Shown: positions 10,233 to 19,794 of the stretch, in pieces | How positions within the stretch are numbered: the stretch's first letter is position 1 | Layout of the letters: each line of letters begins with the position of its first letter | Source of the DNA: Asaia bogorensis NBRC 16594 | Lineage (GTDB): Bacteria; Pseudomonadota; Alphaproteobacteria; Acetobacterales; Acetobacteraceae | Direction: 5' to 3' | DNA length: 64,000 nt | Assembly: GCF_001547995.1 (NCBI RefSeq) | Contig: NZ_AP014690.1 | Location: 2,291,001 to 2,355,000 of the forward strand | Translations under genes and position numbers: made by a program | Notes under the pieces: model-generated | Told to the model about the DNA's origin: nothing | The model's input: only the letters and a program-made list of their open reading frames with translations | Databases searched by the model: none

Positions 10233-10282
10233 CCCGTCGCCAGAATGACGACGGGAGGCGGCGGAGGCATGACCCTCCGCCG
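10233..10282 (-). promoter_or_regulatory. Tandem hairpins in the rpsO-pnp intergenic region
   Basis: Just after rpsO there is a perfect 9-bp stem (CGGCGGAGG 10259-10267 / CCTCCGCCG 10274-10282), then a second 7-bp stem (CCCGTCG 10233-10239 / CGACGGG 10249-10255). Neither is followed by a T-run in the transcribed direction. In E. coli the rpsO-pnp leader has an RNase III-cleaved stem used in PNPase autoregulation. A similar role here is inferred from position only. Confidence 0.5.
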
Positions 10283-10288
10283 AGCATG

Positions 10289-10558
10289 TTAGCGGCGCAG
10301 GCCGAGACGCTCGATAAGGGTCTGGTAACGGCCCTGATCCTTGCGCTTGAGATAGTCAAGCAGGCCACGACGCTGGCCAACGAGCATCAGGAGACCACGA
10401 CGTGAGTGGAAGTCCTTCTTGTGCGTCTGCAGATGGCCCGTCAGGTTGACGATACGCTCGCTCAGCAGTGCAACCTGCACTTCCGGCGACCCGGTGTCGG
10501 TCGGGTTGGTCTTGAATTCTTCAATCAGCGCCGTGCGGCGTTCAGCTGTAATCGACAT
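10289..10558 (-). CDS. rpsO: 30S ribosomal protein S15
   Basis: An 89-residue ribosomal protein S15 with the family core: [36 protein letters not shown] and the end LLDYLKRKD...[10 protein letters not shown]15 binds 16S rRNA helices and nucleates assembly of the 30S platform. Start ATG at 10558 has GGAGAC about 8 nt upstream. The start region lies inside the 3' end of truB: the two overlap by 17 nt, so rpsO translation probably depends on ribosomes finishing truB. Order truB-rpsO-pnp is the classical bacterial arrangement. Confidence 0.98.
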   Translation of the reverse strand: MSITAERRTALIEEFKTNPTDTGSPEVQVALLSERIVNLTGHLQTHKKDFHSRRGLLMLVGQRRGLLDYLKRKDQGRYQTLIERLGLRR

Positions 10559-11495
10559 CTCTGTCTCCGTATTTAAACGACTCGAATATTCGTATCGGCT
10601 TGAGACGGCCCTCCTGGACGCGGCACAAACCGACAAGACACCCCCCCTCCTGGGCCTGCAGGACGTCACCCTCCTGCGGTGTCAGCATCAGAGCGGCGCA
10701 ATCGGCCAGAGATAGGCTCTGTCCAAAGCGCAAGGCCTGTGCTTCTGCGTCGGTCATGGCCAGAGCCGGGATGTCGGCCAGCGCGGTCGAGACCGGGCGC
10801 AGAAGCGCTGAAAGTGCATCGGCCTTGTCGTCATTTTGAACCAGCTTGTCCAGTGTTATCGCATGGGTCTCGTCAAACGGGCCGCATTTGGTCCTGCGCA
10901 ATACGGCAATATGCCCGACTGTCCCGCAGGCCAGGGCGATATCACGGGCAAGGCTGCGCATATACACGCCCTTGCCCGACTGAACCTCGAACACGGCATG
11001 GTCACGATCAGGACGGTCCACAAGCGTGATGGAGTCAACGCGCGCAGGCCGGGGGGGCAGATCGGGCGGCCGTCCGGCCCGCGCGAGGTCATAGGATCGC
11101 TCGCCATCCACCTTGAGCGCCGAATAGACCGGCGGCACCTGCATGATATCACCGATGAGCGCGGGAAGAGCCGCGCGCAATTCAGCATCACTGGGGCGAT
11201 GCTCGCTTGTCAGCACGACCTCACCTTCACGGTCATCGGTTGTGCGCGACTCACCAAGGAACAGCGTGAAGCGATAACGCTTGGTGGCATCCATGATATA
11301 GGGGATCGTCTTGGTGGCCTGACCAAAAGCAACCGGCAGAATGCCCGTCGCCAAGGGGTCCAGCGTGCCGCCATGTCCAGCCTTTTTGGCATCGAACAGG
11401 CGGCGTGCCTTGTTCACCACATCGGTCGAACCGACTTTCAGGCTCTTGTCGACGACCAGCCAGCCGTCGATATCCTGCCCTTTTTTGCGTCCCAT
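10542..11495 (-). CDS. truB: tRNA pseudouridine(55) synthase
   Basis: A 317-residue TruB that makes pseudouridine 55 in the T-loop of tRNAs. The motif [15 protein letters not shown] contains the catalytic Asp, and [12 protein letters not shown] and [14 protein letters not shown] match the RNA-binding core of the family. A short C-terminal PUA-like domain follows. ATG at 11495 is preferred to GTG at 11510 because GGAG sits about 11 nt upstream of it and the family starts [23 protein letters not shown]. It begins 15 nt after rbfA, and its last 17 nt overlap the beginning of rpsO. Confidence 0.96.
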   Translation of the reverse strand: MGRKKGQDIDGWLVVDKSLKVGSTDVVNKARRLFDAKKAGHGGTLDPLATGILPVAFGQATKTIPYIMDATKRYRFTLFLGESRTTDDREGEVVLTSEHRPSDAELRAALPALIGDIMQVPPVYSALKVDGERSYDLARAGRPPDLPPRPARVDSITLVDRPDRDHAVFEVQSGKGVYMRSLARDIALACGTVGHIAVLRRTKCGPFDETHAITLDKLVQNDDKADALSALLRPVSTALADIPALAMTDAEAQALRFGQSLSLADCAALMLTPQEGDVLQAQEGGCLVGLCRVQEGRLKPIRIFESFKYGDRDVDYS

Positions 11496-11510
11496 GACGG
11501 GTCGCTCCAC

Positions 11511-11936
11511 TCAGTCTTCGGAATCAAGATCGCGACGGACTTCCGGTGTGCGCATCAGCGCATCCATTTCCATCGCATGTTCGAGCGCGGTATCGGGCTG
11601 GAAATGAATTTCCGGCACGATGCGCGAACGCAGGGTCTTGGAAAGTCCTGTACGCAGGAACGGCGCCACGCGCTTGAGCGCAGGCAGCACTTCCTCGATA
11701 TCGCTACGTCCCAGACGGCTGACAAAAGCCGTGGCGTGGCGAAAATCGGGGGAGATACGCACTTCAGTGACCGTCACATGCACGCCCGAAAGTTCCGGAT
11801 CACGGAACTCGGTGCGAGCGAAGAGATCTGAAAGAACACGACGGACCTCCTCGGACATTCTCAGCTGACGCTGTGAAGGGCCACGGGCGTCGCCGGGCCC
11901 TGAAAAGCCCGGCACCTTGGAACGCGAACCCCTCAT
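11511..11936 (-). CDS. rbfA: Ribosome-binding factor A
   Basis: A 141-residue RbfA, a KH-like protein that helps late maturation of the 30S subunit (16S 5' end). Recognised by [43 protein letters not shown] and the C-terminal [14 protein letters not shown]. The ATG at 11936 overlaps the TGA of infB as ATGA, so translation is coupled; the first 25 residues before the conserved start are basic and variable. Part of the nusA-infB operon. Confidence 0.95.
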   Translation of the reverse strand: MRGSRSKVPGFSGPGDARGPSQRQLRMSEEVRRVLSDLFARTEFRDPELSGVHVTVTEVRISPDFRHATAFVSRLGRSDIEEVLPALKRVAPFLRTGLSKTLRSRIVPEIHFQPDTALEHAMEMDALMRTPEVRRDLDSED

Positions 11937-14740
11937 GCAGGGATCACTTCCATCTCGTAGCACTCAACCATGTCGCCTTCGCGCAGGTCGTTATAGCCAG
12001 CGAAGGAGAGACCGCACTCATAGTTGCGAGCCACTTCCTTGACGTCATCCTTGAAGCGCTTGAGCTGGCTCAGCTCGCCTTCATGGATCACCACGTTGTC
12101 ACGCAGCAGACGCACGCCACAGCCACGCTTGACCACGCCCTCGGTGACATAGCAACCCGCGACCTTGCCGACCTTCGTGATGTTGAAGACCTGACGGATC
12201 TCGGCGTAACCGAGGAACTTCTCGCGATGCTTGGGCGCAACCTTGCCCTTGACCAGCTGCTCCACATCGTCGGTCACCTGATAGATGATCGAGTAATAGC
12301 GGATATCCACATCCTCACGCTGGGCCATTTCACGAGCCTGCGTGGTGGCGCGAACATTGAATGCCACGATGATGGCGTTCGATGCCTTGGCCAGCTGGAT
12401 GTCGCTCTCAGTAATCTGACCAACAGAGGCATTCAGTACGCGGATACGAACTTCCTCATGCTCGAGCTTGAGCACCGAAGCCTCAATGGCCTCGGCAGAG
12501 CCCTGCACGTCTGCCTTGATGAGCAGAGCCACTTCCTTCTGCTCACCCGCCTGGATACGGGCCAGCATCTGGTCGAGCGTACCGCGGGCTGCGGCACGAC
12601 CGGCTGCCATCTTGTCCTTCTGCTTGCGCTGACGGAACTCGCAGATCTCGCGGGCACGGTTCTCGTTCTCGACGACCACGAAAGGTTCGCCGGCACCGGG
12701 AACACCCGTGATACCCAGAAGCTCGACGGGCATGGACGGCCCAGCATCCTTGAGCTGGCGTCCCTTGTCATCCAGCATGGCGCGAACGCGACCCCACTCG
12801 GCACCAGCCACGACGATGTCGGAGCGGTTGAGTGTGCCCTTCTGCACCAGAACCGTTGCCACCGGACCGCGACCGCGATCCAGACGGCTTTCGATGACCG
12901 AGCCTTCAGCCACGCGGTTCGGATTCGCCTTCAGGTCGAGCACTTCTGCCTGCAGCAGAATGGCCTCTTCCAGCTTGTCCAGACCCGTACGCTTGAGCGC
13001 CGAAACCTCGACATCCTGAACGTCACCGCCAAGGGCTTCCACCACGATTTCGTGGCTCAGCAGGGCCTGACGCACGCGGTCGGGGTTTGCACCCGGCTTG
13101 TCGATCTTGTTGATGGCCACAATGATCGGGGCATCAGCAGCCTTGGCATGCTTGATGGCCTCAATCGTCTGCGGCATCACGCCGTCATCGGCTGCCACAA
13201 CCAGCACAACCACGTCAGTGACCGAAGCACCGCGGGCACGCATCGAAGTGAACGCTTCGTGGCCAGGCGTATCGACGAAGGTGATCTTCGCGCCACTAGG
13301 CACCGTCACCTGATAGGCGCCGATATGCTGGGTGATGCCACCGGCTTCGCCAGCCGCCACATCAGTTGTGCGCAGTGCATCGAGCAGCGAGGTCTTGCCG
13401 TGGTCGACATGGCCCATGACTGTCACGACCGGAGCACGTGTTACGAGGTCTTCCTCGCGATCTTCCACACCCTCGATGCCCAGTTCCACGTCGCTCTCGG
13501 CAACGCGACGGACGCGATGGCCGAATTCGCTGATGACCAGTTCGGCCGTATCGGCGTCGATCAGCTGCGTGGCTGTGGCCATCACACCCATCTTCATGAG
13601 TGCCTTGACGACTTCAGCCTGACGCAGCGCCATACGGTTGGCCAGCTCGGCCACCGTGATGGATTCCGGCAGGATCACGTCACGCACCACGCGGACCTGA
13701 TCGGCGCGGAGACGCTCAAGCTCGGCCTGACGGCGCTCGCGGTCGCGCTGGCGACGAACCGAAGCGAGCGAACGCGTCTTGTCGTCATCACCTTCGATGG
13801 CGGCGCGGACGTCGATACGGCCCGAACGACGCGAATCACCGCTCTTCTTGGGCGCAGCTGGCGCACCACGGCGCGGCGGCGCGGCCGGGGCACGGCGCGG
13901 ACCAGCGCGACGATCGTCCTCGGTTTCGCCACCAGCGCCACCGCGACGCAGATGCAGGGTTTCATTGCGAGGCGCTGCAGCCGATGCACCGGCCGCGGCA
14001 GGCGCAGGCTTGGGCGTGACGGGACGCGGCGCCATGACGGCACGTTCGGCCAGCGGACGCAGACGTTCCATCGGGGCAGCAAGCTGCACGCCACCGGTAC
14101 GACGGGCCGACTCAGTCGCCTCGAGCGGCGCACGACGTGCAGCTTCCTCGCGCTCGCGCTCAGCGGCACGCGCCTTGCGCTGCTCCTCGAGAGCTTCCTG
14201 CTTCGCCTGATCTTCAGCCGCGGCAGCCATCTGGCGGTCATGCTCTTCAGCTTCACGCTGGGCCTCAACCTCGCGGGCTGCTGCCTCGGCACGTGCCTCT
14301 TCCTCACGCTTGGCCTCTTCGGCTGCGGAGAGGATACGGATCTTTTCTTCTTCGAGACGCGCAGCCTCGCGAGCCGCTTCCTTGCGCTGCTCTTCAAGCA
14401 CGCGCTGGCGGATGGCGAGTTCCGCAGGGGTCAGCGCACGTCCTGCACCGGCGCGGCCACCACGGCCGCCGGCAGCACCGCGGCCGTCCTTGCGCTCATT
14501 CGTCTCGCGCTTCTTGCGCACTTCGACCTGCACCACCTTGGAGCGGCCGTGGCTGAAGCTCTGTCGGACAGAGCCCGCATCTACCGTGCGCCCGAGTTCC
14601 ATGCGCCCGCCCGGACGCAGGGACAGACGTCCCTTACCCTGGTCACCCTGAGCCTGGGCGCCCTGATCCTGGACATTCTGGCCATCTGTCTGACCGCCCT
14701 GAGCCTGAGTGCCCTGGTTCCGTTCGTTGCCTTCGCTCAT
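11933..14740 (-). CDS. infB: Translation initiation factor IF-2
   Basis: A 935-residue IF-2, the GTPase that places initiator tRNA on the 30S subunit. The first 440 residues or so form a low-complexity N-terminal region rich in Gln/Gly, then Ala/Arg/Glu with long coiled-coil-like stretches. The IF2 N-domain follows, then the G domain with G1 [16 protein letters not shown]3 [15 protein letters not shown] and G4 NKIDKP, and the C-terminal domains ending [14 protein letters not shown]. The ATG at 14740 overlaps the stop of the upstream ylxR gene (ATGA). The high Ala/Arg codon bias makes a 998-codon antisense frame appear open; it is a shadow. Confidence 0.98.
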   Translation of the reverse strand: MSEGNERNQGTQAQGGQTDGQNVQDQGAQAQGDQGKGRLSLRPGGRMELGRTVDAGSVRQSFSHGRSKVVQVEVRKKRETNERKDGRGAAGGRGGRAGAGRALTPAELAIRQRVLEEQRKEAAREAARLEEEKIRILSAAEEAKREEEARAEAAAREVEAQREAEEHDRQMAAAAEDQAKQEALEEQRKARAAEREREEAARRAPLEATESARRTGGVQLAAPMERLRPLAERAVMAPRPVTPKPAPAAAGASAAAPRNETLHLRRGGAGGETEDDRRAGPRRAPAAPPRRGAPAAPKKSGDSRRSGRIDVRAAIEGDDDKTRSLASVRRQRDRERRQAELERLRADQVRVVRDVILPESITVAELANRMALRQAEVVKALMKMGVMATATQLIDADTAELVISEFGHRVRRVAESDVELGIEGVEDREEDLVTRAPVVTVMGHVDHGKTSLLDALRTTDVAAGEAGGITQHIGAYQVTVPSGAKITFVDTPGHEAFTSMRARGASVTDVVVLVVAADDGVMPQTIEAIKHAKAADAPIIVAINKIDKPGANPDRVRQALLSHEIVVEALGGDVQDVEVSALKRTGLDKLEEAILLQAEVLDLKANPNRVAEGSVIESRLDRGRGPVATVLVQKGTLNRSDIVVAGAEWGRVRAMLDDKGRQLKDAGPSMPVELLGITGVPGAGEPFVVVENENRAREICEFRQRKQKDKMAAGRAAARGTLDQMLARIQAGEQKEVALLIKADVQGSAEAIEASVLKLEHEEVRIRVLNASVGQITESDIQLAKASNAIIVAFNVRATTQAREMAQREDVDIRYYSIIYQVTDDVEQLVKGKVAPKHREKFLGYAEIRQVFNITKVGKVAGCYVTEGVVKRGCGVRLLRDNVVIHEGELSQLKRFKDDVKEVARNYECGLSFAGYNDLREGDMVECYEMEVIPA

Positions 14741-15471
14741 ATACCTGCCTGTTCCCGTCCGAGCCGCTCATTGCGCGGCTCAGGAACCAACCCATCGGTC
14801 AGCCCCAAAAATCGTTCATGCTCAGCCATCAGACGCTGCGCGAGCGCACCGGGCGCTATCACAACATAGACCGCATGTTCCCGCCCAAATGCCGTCGCGA
14901 GCATCTGGGCCGGTAACGTCCGCACCGGAACCTTGTTGTTTCCCGATATCAGACGCCGCAACTCATCCGGGCTTCCGCCCGATCCCTGGATCACCAAGCC
15001 GGCCTTTCCGGCAGCAATCCATTCGCGACACTTAACAAACCCACAGAGAGCCTGCCCGGCCCGACGCGCGAGCCCAAGGCCCTGCACCAGCCGCGCTTCT
15101 ATTCCTGAAACCAGCACCTGCGCAATATCCTCAGGCACCTTTACCGGCTGACGCGCTGCCCGAGAAAACAGGTGACGCGTCCGCGCGGTTTCTAGCACAT
15201 CCCGCTTGGCACTCAACCAGATTCCCCGCCCTGGCAGCTTAGCCGCCAGATCGGGAACGACCGTACCATCGGGCGCGACGACAAAACGCAGCATGACTTC
15301 AGGGTTCCCGCTCTCGCGAGAGACGATGCAGCGCCGCTGCGGCCCCTTCTCATCATCGAGTTCGATCAGGTCAAGCTCGATATCGGAGTCGGGACTCGGT
15401 GTCTGTGTTTGGTGGATCTCAGACGTCGGAAGCCTCCCCTTCCTCGGGGGCTGCTTCTGCCTGCTCACCAT
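14737..15471 (-). CDS. ylxR: YlxR (DUF448) RNA-binding protein with L7Ae-like domain
   Basis: Two domains are visible. The first is a YlxR/DUF448 module (GPQRRCIVSRE...MLRFVVAPDGTVVPDLAAKLPGRG, split in the protein at about residues 40-95). The second is an L7Ae/eL8-like half (LGLARRAGQALCGFVKC...AGLVIQGSGGSPDELRR). This fused form sits between nusA and infB in many alphaproteobacteria. The start is unclear: ATG at 15471 overlaps nusA by 53 nt and has no good ribosome site, GTG at 15468 is similar, and the only other candidate nearer the YlxR core is CTG at 15369. I give the ATG as the default. The end overlaps infB by 4 nt. Confidence 0.85.
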   Translation of the reverse strand: MVSRQKQPPRKGRLPTSEIHQTQTPSPDSDIELDLIELDDEKGPQRRCIVSRESGNPEVMLRFVVAPDGTVVPDLAAKLPGRGIWLSAKRDVLETARTRHLFSRAARQPVKVPEDIAQVLVSGIEARLVQGLGLARRAGQALCGFVKCREWIAAGKAGLVIQGSGGSPDELRRLISGNNKVPVRTLPAQMLATAFGREHAVYVVIAPGALAQRLMAEHERFLGLTDGLVPEPRNERLGREQAGI

Positions 15472-16963
15472 CAAACCAGTGGGCACGGGCTGCCATGATG
15501 ATCTCATTGGCAGCATCTTCATCTATATTGTCACTGCCGAGCATTTCGACAAGCTCGTCACCTGCGAGATCGGCCAGATCATCGAGTGATTTCACACCCT
15601 TCTCACCCAACGTCACCAGCATGGCGTTGGTAAACACGCCCAGCTCGGCAATCGAATCCTCAACGCCAAGGCCCCGACGCTTGTCGTCCAGCTCCTGCTC
15701 CTTCTGCACGAGGAATTCCTCGGCGCGGCGCATCAGCTCCTCGGCTACGCTTTCATCGAAGCCCTCGATCGCATGCAGCTCATCCGGATCGGCGTAAGCC
15801 AGCTCTTCGATGGTGTGGAAGCCTTCGGTCACTAGCAGGCCAGCAATCACGTCATCGACATCGAGCGCATCGACAAAGAGCTGGGTACGCTTGCGGAATT
15901 CTTCCTGACGACGCTCGGATTCTTCGGCCTCGGTCAGAATGTCGATGTCCCAGCGCGTGAGCTGGCTTGCCAGACGCACGTTCTGACCACGGCGACCGAT
16001 GGCAAGCGAAAGCTGCTCGTTCGGCACGACAACTTCCACGCGACCGGCTTCCTCATCCATGACCACCTTGGTCACTTCGGCGGGAGCCAGAGCATTCACC
16101 ACAAAGGTTGCGGCCTGAGGGCTCCAGGGGATGATGTCGATCTTCTCGCCCTGCAACTCAGCTACAACGGCCTGAACGCGTGAGCCGCGCATACCAACGC
16201 AGGCACCAACCGGGTCGATGGATGCATCCTTGGAGACAACGGCCATCTTGGCGCGCGATCCCGGATCACGGGCCACGGCCTTGATCTCGATGATGCCGTC
16301 ATAGATTTCCGGCACTTCCTGCGCAAACAGCTTGGCAAGGAACGCAGGATGGGTGCGGCTCAGGAAGATCTGCGGGCCACGCGTTTCGTCACGCACGTCA
16401 TAGATGTAGGCGCGTACGCGATCGGAGTTGCGGAACGACTCGCGGGGGATCAGTTCGTCACGACGGAGCAGTGCTTCCGTATGACCGATCTCGACCATGA
16501 GATTACCGTATTCCGTGCGCTTGACCGTGCCGTTGACGATCTCGCCCACGCGATCCTTGAACTCGTTATACTGCTTCTTGCGCTCATATTCGCGAACACG
16601 CTGCACGATAACCTGCTTGGCGGTCTGGGCAGCAATACGGCCGAAATCGATGGGCGGCAGCGGGTCGACCAGATGCTCGCCCAGCTTGATCTCAGGCTGG
16701 AACTTCACCGCAATGGCGAGCGGAATCTGCGTGTCCTCGTTTTCCACGGTCTCGACCACTTCGGTCCAGCGTGACAGACGAACCTCACCAGAGCGGCGAT
16801 CGATCGTCGCGCGGATATCCTTTTCGTGGCCATACTTGGCGCGCCCGGCCTTCTGGATGGCCTGCTCCATCGCCTCCAGCACTTCTTCACGATCGATGTT
16901 CTTTTCACGCGAAACAGCGTCTGCCACCAGAAGCAGCTCAGGACGGGTAACGGAGGTGTCCAT
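15419..16963 (-). CDS. nusA: Transcription termination/antitermination protein NusA
   Basis: A 514-residue NusA that binds RNA polymerase and modulates pausing, termination and antitermination. Domains in order: N-terminal RNAP-binding domain (1-130), S1 domain (about GEIVNGTVKRTEYGNLMVEIG), KH1 (DPVGACVGMRGSRVQAVVAEL), KH2 (LSLAIGRRGQNVRLASQL), then two C-terminal helical HhH-like acidic repeats (about 350-500), as in proteobacteria with long NusA. The start ATG at 16963 gives the normal MDTSVTRPELLLVADAVSREK-like N-terminus. It lies 83 nt behind rimP. Confidence 0.97.
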   Translation of the reverse strand: MDTSVTRPELLLVADAVSREKNIDREEVLEAMEQAIQKAGRAKYGHEKDIRATIDRRSGEVRLSRWTEVVETVENEDTQIPLAIAVKFQPEIKLGEHLVDPLPPIDFGRIAAQTAKQVIVQRVREYERKKQYNEFKDRVGEIVNGTVKRTEYGNLMVEIGHTEALLRRDELIPRESFRNSDRVRAYIYDVRDETRGPQIFLSRTHPAFLAKLFAQEVPEIYDGIIEIKAVARDPGSRAKMAVVSKDASIDPVGACVGMRGSRVQAVVAELQGEKIDIIPWSPQAATFVVNALAPAEVTKVVMDEEAGRVEVVVPNEQLSLAIGRRGQNVRLASQLTRWDIDILTEAEESERRQEEFRKRTQLFVDALDVDDVIAGLLVTEGFHTIEELAYADPDELHAIEGFDESVAEELMRRAEEFLVQKEQELDDKRRGLGVEDSIAELGVFTNAMLVTLGEKGVKSLDDLADLAGDELVEMLGSDNIDEDAANEIIMAARAHWFDGEQAEAAPEEGEASDV

Positions 16964-17046
16964 CAGACGAAATCCTCAAATGCGGCGCGCCGGTGCGGCG
17001 CGGACCATCAGAAACGGGAAAGGCGATAAACCCAGTAACGCTAACT

Positions 17047-17673
17047 TCAGTGTGTCTTTCGTCCGGGCCGCGATCCCTTGCCCGGCTTGGCAGGATTGAG
17101 CTTCGGCGTCTTGCGACGCGGCGCTCCCTCTTCTTCTGCCCCTTCATCCTCGGATGCAATGCCCAGCATCGCGGCGCTCGCCTCGATCAGCGCATCGGTC
17201 AGCACAAGGCGAGCCTTGCGGATCGTGTCGATGGGCAGAACGGCTTCCTCGCCGTCATCCAGACGAATCACAGCCGCACCATCACGCGTTCCAGTGATGA
17301 TGCCCGAAAAGCGCTTGCGACCATTGAGCGGCAGATCGAGCTCAGCCTTGACCAGATGACCCGCAAAACGGTCCCAGTCTTTCAGGCGTGTCAGCGGGCG
17401 ATCGATTCCGGCAGAGGAAACCTCAAGCGTCCATGCGCCGGGGATCGGATCATCCACATCCAGCACGGCGCCAACGGCGTGGCTGATCTGCTCACAGTCC
17501 TCGATTCCGATCAGGGACCCATCGGCGCGATCAGCCATGATCTGGATGGTGGGCGTTTCGCGGCCCAGCACGCTCAGGCGCACGAGCTCGTAACCGAGAT
17601 CGGTCAGGGTCGGCTCGATCTGCTGCGCGATACGCGCTTCAAGACCGTTCAGGCTGGGAATTTCATTGGCCAA
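17047..17673 (-). CDS. rimP: Ribosome maturation factor RimP
   Basis: A 208-residue RimP (30S maturation), recognised by the pattern [36 protein letters not shown] and the hallmark [23 protein letters not shown]. The C-terminus has a basic tail ([18 protein letters not shown]). An in-frame TGA lies 18 nt upstream of the only plausible start, TTG at 17673, which has no Shine-Dalgarno sequence and comes 3 nt after the T-run of a terminator-like hairpin. rimP is the first gene of the nusA-infB operon, divergent from the AAA+ module at 17867. Confidence 0.9.
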   Translation of the reverse strand: MANEIPSLNGLEARIAQQIEPTLTDLGYELVRLSVLGRETPTIQIMADRADGSLIGIEDCEQISHAVGAVLDVDDPIPGAWTLEVSSAGIDRPLTRLKDWDRFAGHLVKAELDLPLNGRKRFSGIITGTRDGAAVIRLDDGEEAVLPIDTIRKARLVLTDALIEASAAMLGIASEDEGAEEEGAPRRKTPKLNPAKPGKGSRPGRKTH

Positions 17674-17676
17674 GAC

Positions 17677-17702
17677 AAAAAAGGCGGCCCGTCAAGGCCA
17701 CC
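17677..17702 (-). terminator. Terminator-like hairpin immediately before the rimP start
   Basis: Read on the minus strand: GGTGGCC, loop TTGACG, GGCCGCC, then TTTTTT. The stem is 7 bp with one G-T pair and the T-run is 6 nt (17682-17677). This looks like an intrinsic terminator oriented into rimP, only 3 nt before its TTG start. It is a candidate attenuator of the rimP-nusA operon; the mirror strand has no T-run. Confidence 0.55.
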
Positions 17703-17804
17703 CCCCGATAAGACGAAAGATGAAAGGAATACGGGCTGTCTAGGCCAAGATGGCCGTTGATGCAAGACTCGTGCATGGCAGGAAGCGTGATGCGTAACTT
17801 TTGA

Positions 17805-17821
17805 TTACACTCCCCGTGTAA
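17805..17821. promoter_or_regulatory. Inverted repeat between rimP and the AAA+ module
   Basis: TTACAC-TCCCC-GTGTAA is a perfect 6-bp inverted repeat with a 5-nt spacer, in the 193-bp divergent region between rimP (start 17673) and the gene starting at 17867. The size and placement fit an operator for a dimeric regulator, though no regulator can be named. It could also fold as a short hairpin. Confidence 0.4.
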
Positions 17822-17866
17822 CAGGGCTCTTGCAGTCATGGTTTTTATCCTGCCACAGTCGCAGCG

Positions 17867-18508
17867 ATGAACGATACGCCCGAGCCACAACTCAAGCCGC
17901 TCTCCCATGGGACAGTTGGCAGCGGCCATCACTCCCCTCGCGAGAGCGGCGGGTTGACCTCCAAGCTCGTCCTGGCGTCTGCCGTTGTCATGGCATGCAT
18001 GGGGGGTGCCTACTGGCAAAACACGGCTCATGGCGGCGTGACAGCGGCTCGCGCACCGCAAGCTTCAACCTCTTCGCTAGACCGTGAACCTCAGATCCGG
18101 GCAGATGCCAGACATCTGGGTGCACAGTTTGCCCTGATTGCCCCCGGGCAGGCTCCGTCAGCTCTGGCGCATTCAGGCTTCGATACCCAGCAGAGGGCAA
18201 ACATACTCGCCGCTGTGAAAAATCGCCGCATGCGGTTGGTGCGCATGCCTATCGCTCAGATAGCGGGGCTACCCGGCCAGTCTATTGCCATCACCTCGGG
18301 TGGCTTAACGCAACGACTCACTCTCAAACCCGAATTGCAGGCTGTGGTTCTACCCATCTATCTGGCTGGCGAGGTCACGATATCTCCCCTGACTCAGCCT
18401 CCAGCTGGGGGGCTGGAGACCGGCATACTTACGGCGCTTGGCGCTCAGGTTCTCCCGACCCTAGCCAGCCTTGATCAGCAGATTGTTCTGGACGTGATCG
18501 TACAATGA
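17867..18508 (+). CDS. Membrane-anchored protein of unknown family, first gene of AAA+ module
   Basis: I do not recognise this 213-residue protein. It has a short polar N-terminus (1-31), one transmembrane segment (about 32-51, LVLASAVVMACMGGAYW), a flexible linker, and a domain of about 120 residues that would be on the far side of the membrane. That domain is rich in short beta-strand-like stretches (RLVRMPIAQIAG, SIAITSGGLTQRLTL, AVVLPIYLAGEVTI). No signal peptidase site or lipobox is evident. ATG at 17867 has no strong ribosome site. Its TGA overlaps the ATG of the AAA+ gene (ATGA), which indicates a tight operon and probably a shared complex. Confidence 0.75.
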   Translation: MNDTPEPQLKPLSHGTVGSGHHSPRESGGLTSKLVLASAVVMACMGGAYWQNTAHGGVTAARAPQASTSSLDREPQIRADARHLGAQFALIAPGQAPSALAHSGFDTQQRANILAAVKNRRMRLVRMPIAQIAGLPGQSIAITSGGLTQRLTLKPELQAVVLPIYLAGEVTISPLTQPPAGGLETGILTALGAQVLPTLASLDQQIVLDVIVQ

Positions 18509-19773
18509 AAGCCCTGATGCCCGCCCTCAATCGCCTCATGCCCGTCATGATGGTGATTTTTCTGATCCTTGCGAGCATTCAGGCAGCTGTTTCGCTTCAC
18601 CTTTCGGGGGGAATGCTGCTTCATTTCCTCTCCTGGGCAAGGGACGCCTATCCTCCCATTGCCGGTCTCGCCGCCCTGCTCTCGATATCCGGCCTCCTCT
18701 ATGAGGTGCGCTCCACAAAACTGGCCCGCAAGGGGCTTCGCCGTCGCAAAGGTTTCGTTATGGATATTCTCGCCCGCCTGACAAACCGCGTTGCGCTCGA
18801 AGAGCTACTTGCCCAAGAGCAGAAGGAAGTCGCGATCAATGCCGAAGAATTGGCCGCCGGACTGCGCGCCAAGGTCGTCGGTCAGGATCAGGTTTGCGAG
18901 GATATTGCCCAGCAGTTGAGACGCCGTCTCGCTCTTACTATGCGTAACAAGCCGGTCGGAATCTTTCTCCTCGCCGGCCCTCCGGGCACGGGAAAAACCT
19001 ATCTGGCAAAGCAGATCGCCCGGCAGATGGACCGGCCCCTGCTTCATTTCGACATGACCCAGATGTCCAGCCCTCACGCTGCAACCATGCTCTTCGGCTC
19101 GCCAAAGGGATATGTAGGATCCGATAGTTTCGGCAAGCTCACGGGCGGCCTTCAGGAGAAGCCGGATGCGATTGTGTTGCTGGATGAGATCGAGAAAGCG
19201 CATCCAGACGTTTTCAAAAAATTCCTGACAGCATGGAATGACGGTCACGTGACCGAGGCCTCAACTGGCGCTCAGGTATCTACAACGCGCGCCATCTTCA
19301 TGCTCACCTCCAATATCGCCACAGAAGCACTGACCGAAATTGCCGATCGTCTTCATGACGACGCAGACAGGATGCGTGCGGAGTCGACGGAAGCCCTGCG
19401 CAAGGCCGGTTTTGCACCCGAAGTCCTGAACCGTCTGGATCGTATCTTTGTCTTCCGTCAGCTGCGCGACCTCGATCTTGCGCGGGTAGCGGCGCTGGAA
19501 ATCGAGGCAATGATCAAGGGTTATGGGCTTAATGTCGAAGCTGGCGGTATCGATGCCTACCTGCTCTTCCAACTCATGCAGCGTCAGCAGAAGTTGGGTG
19601 CCGGGGCCTCGGCACGTGATCTGGTTCGCTCGATCGAAGACATGGTCAGTGAAAGCCTGATCCTGGCGCGCCAGAATAATGCGAAGCTCGTTCGTCTCGT
19701 CATGAGCAACGACGGTGTCAAAGCCGAAATAGCTGACGACTCGGTCTCGCTCAATGCGCGACTGACACCCTGA
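18505..19773 (+). CDS. Membrane-anchored single-ring Clp/Hsp100-type AAA+ ATPase
   Basis: 422 residues. Two transmembrane segments (about 11-33 and 48-66) are followed by one AAA+ module of the ClpA/ClpB D2 type. Walker A GPPGTGKT is at 158-165, the pore loop KGYVG at 201-205, Walker B LLDEIEKAHPDV with D227/E228, sensor 1 LTSN at 267-270 and an arginine-finger-like NRLDRIFVF with R310. The Clp C-terminal small domain (about 325-395, with GAGASARDLVRSIED) follows. The pore loop suggests it threads protein substrates. There is no N-terminal Clp repeat domain, no D1 ring and no ClpP-docking loop that I can see, so it is neither ClpA, ClpB nor the type VI ClpV. Coupled to the first gene by a 4-nt overlap; the third gene starts 21 nt later. 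Confidence 0.88.
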   Translation: MKALMPALNRLMPVMMVIFLILASIQAAVSLHLSGGMLLHFLSWARDAYPPIAGLAALLSISGLLYEVRSTKLARKGLRRRKGFVMDILARLTNRVALEELLAQEQKEVAINAEELAAGLRAKVVGQDQVCEDIAQQLRRRLALTMRNKPVGIFLLAGPPGTGKTYLAKQIARQMDRPLLHFDMTQMSSPHAATMLFGSPKGYVGSDSFGKLTGGLQEKPDAIVLLDEIEKAHPDVFKKFLTAWNDGHVTEASTGAQVSTTRAIFMLTSNIATEALTEIADRLHDDADRMRAESTEALRKAGFAPEVLNRLDRIFVFRQLRDLDLARVAALEIEAMIKGYGLNVEAGGIDAYLLFQLMQRQQKLGAGASARDLVRSIEDMVSESLILARQNNAKLVRLVMSNDGVKAEIADDSVSLNARLTP

Positions 19774-19794
19774 ACCCCGCCGGAACGATAGTCA

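Noticed and set aside
11873-14869. A 998-codon open frame on the plus strand
   Set aside because: It is fully antisense to infB, whose GTPase motifs are unambiguous. GC-rich Ala/Arg/Glu codons keep the opposite strand open.
18505-19773. Assignment as type VI secretion ClpV or as ClpA/ClpB
   Set aside because: Only one AAA+ ring, two membrane helices, no N-terminal Clp domain and no type VI genes nearby.
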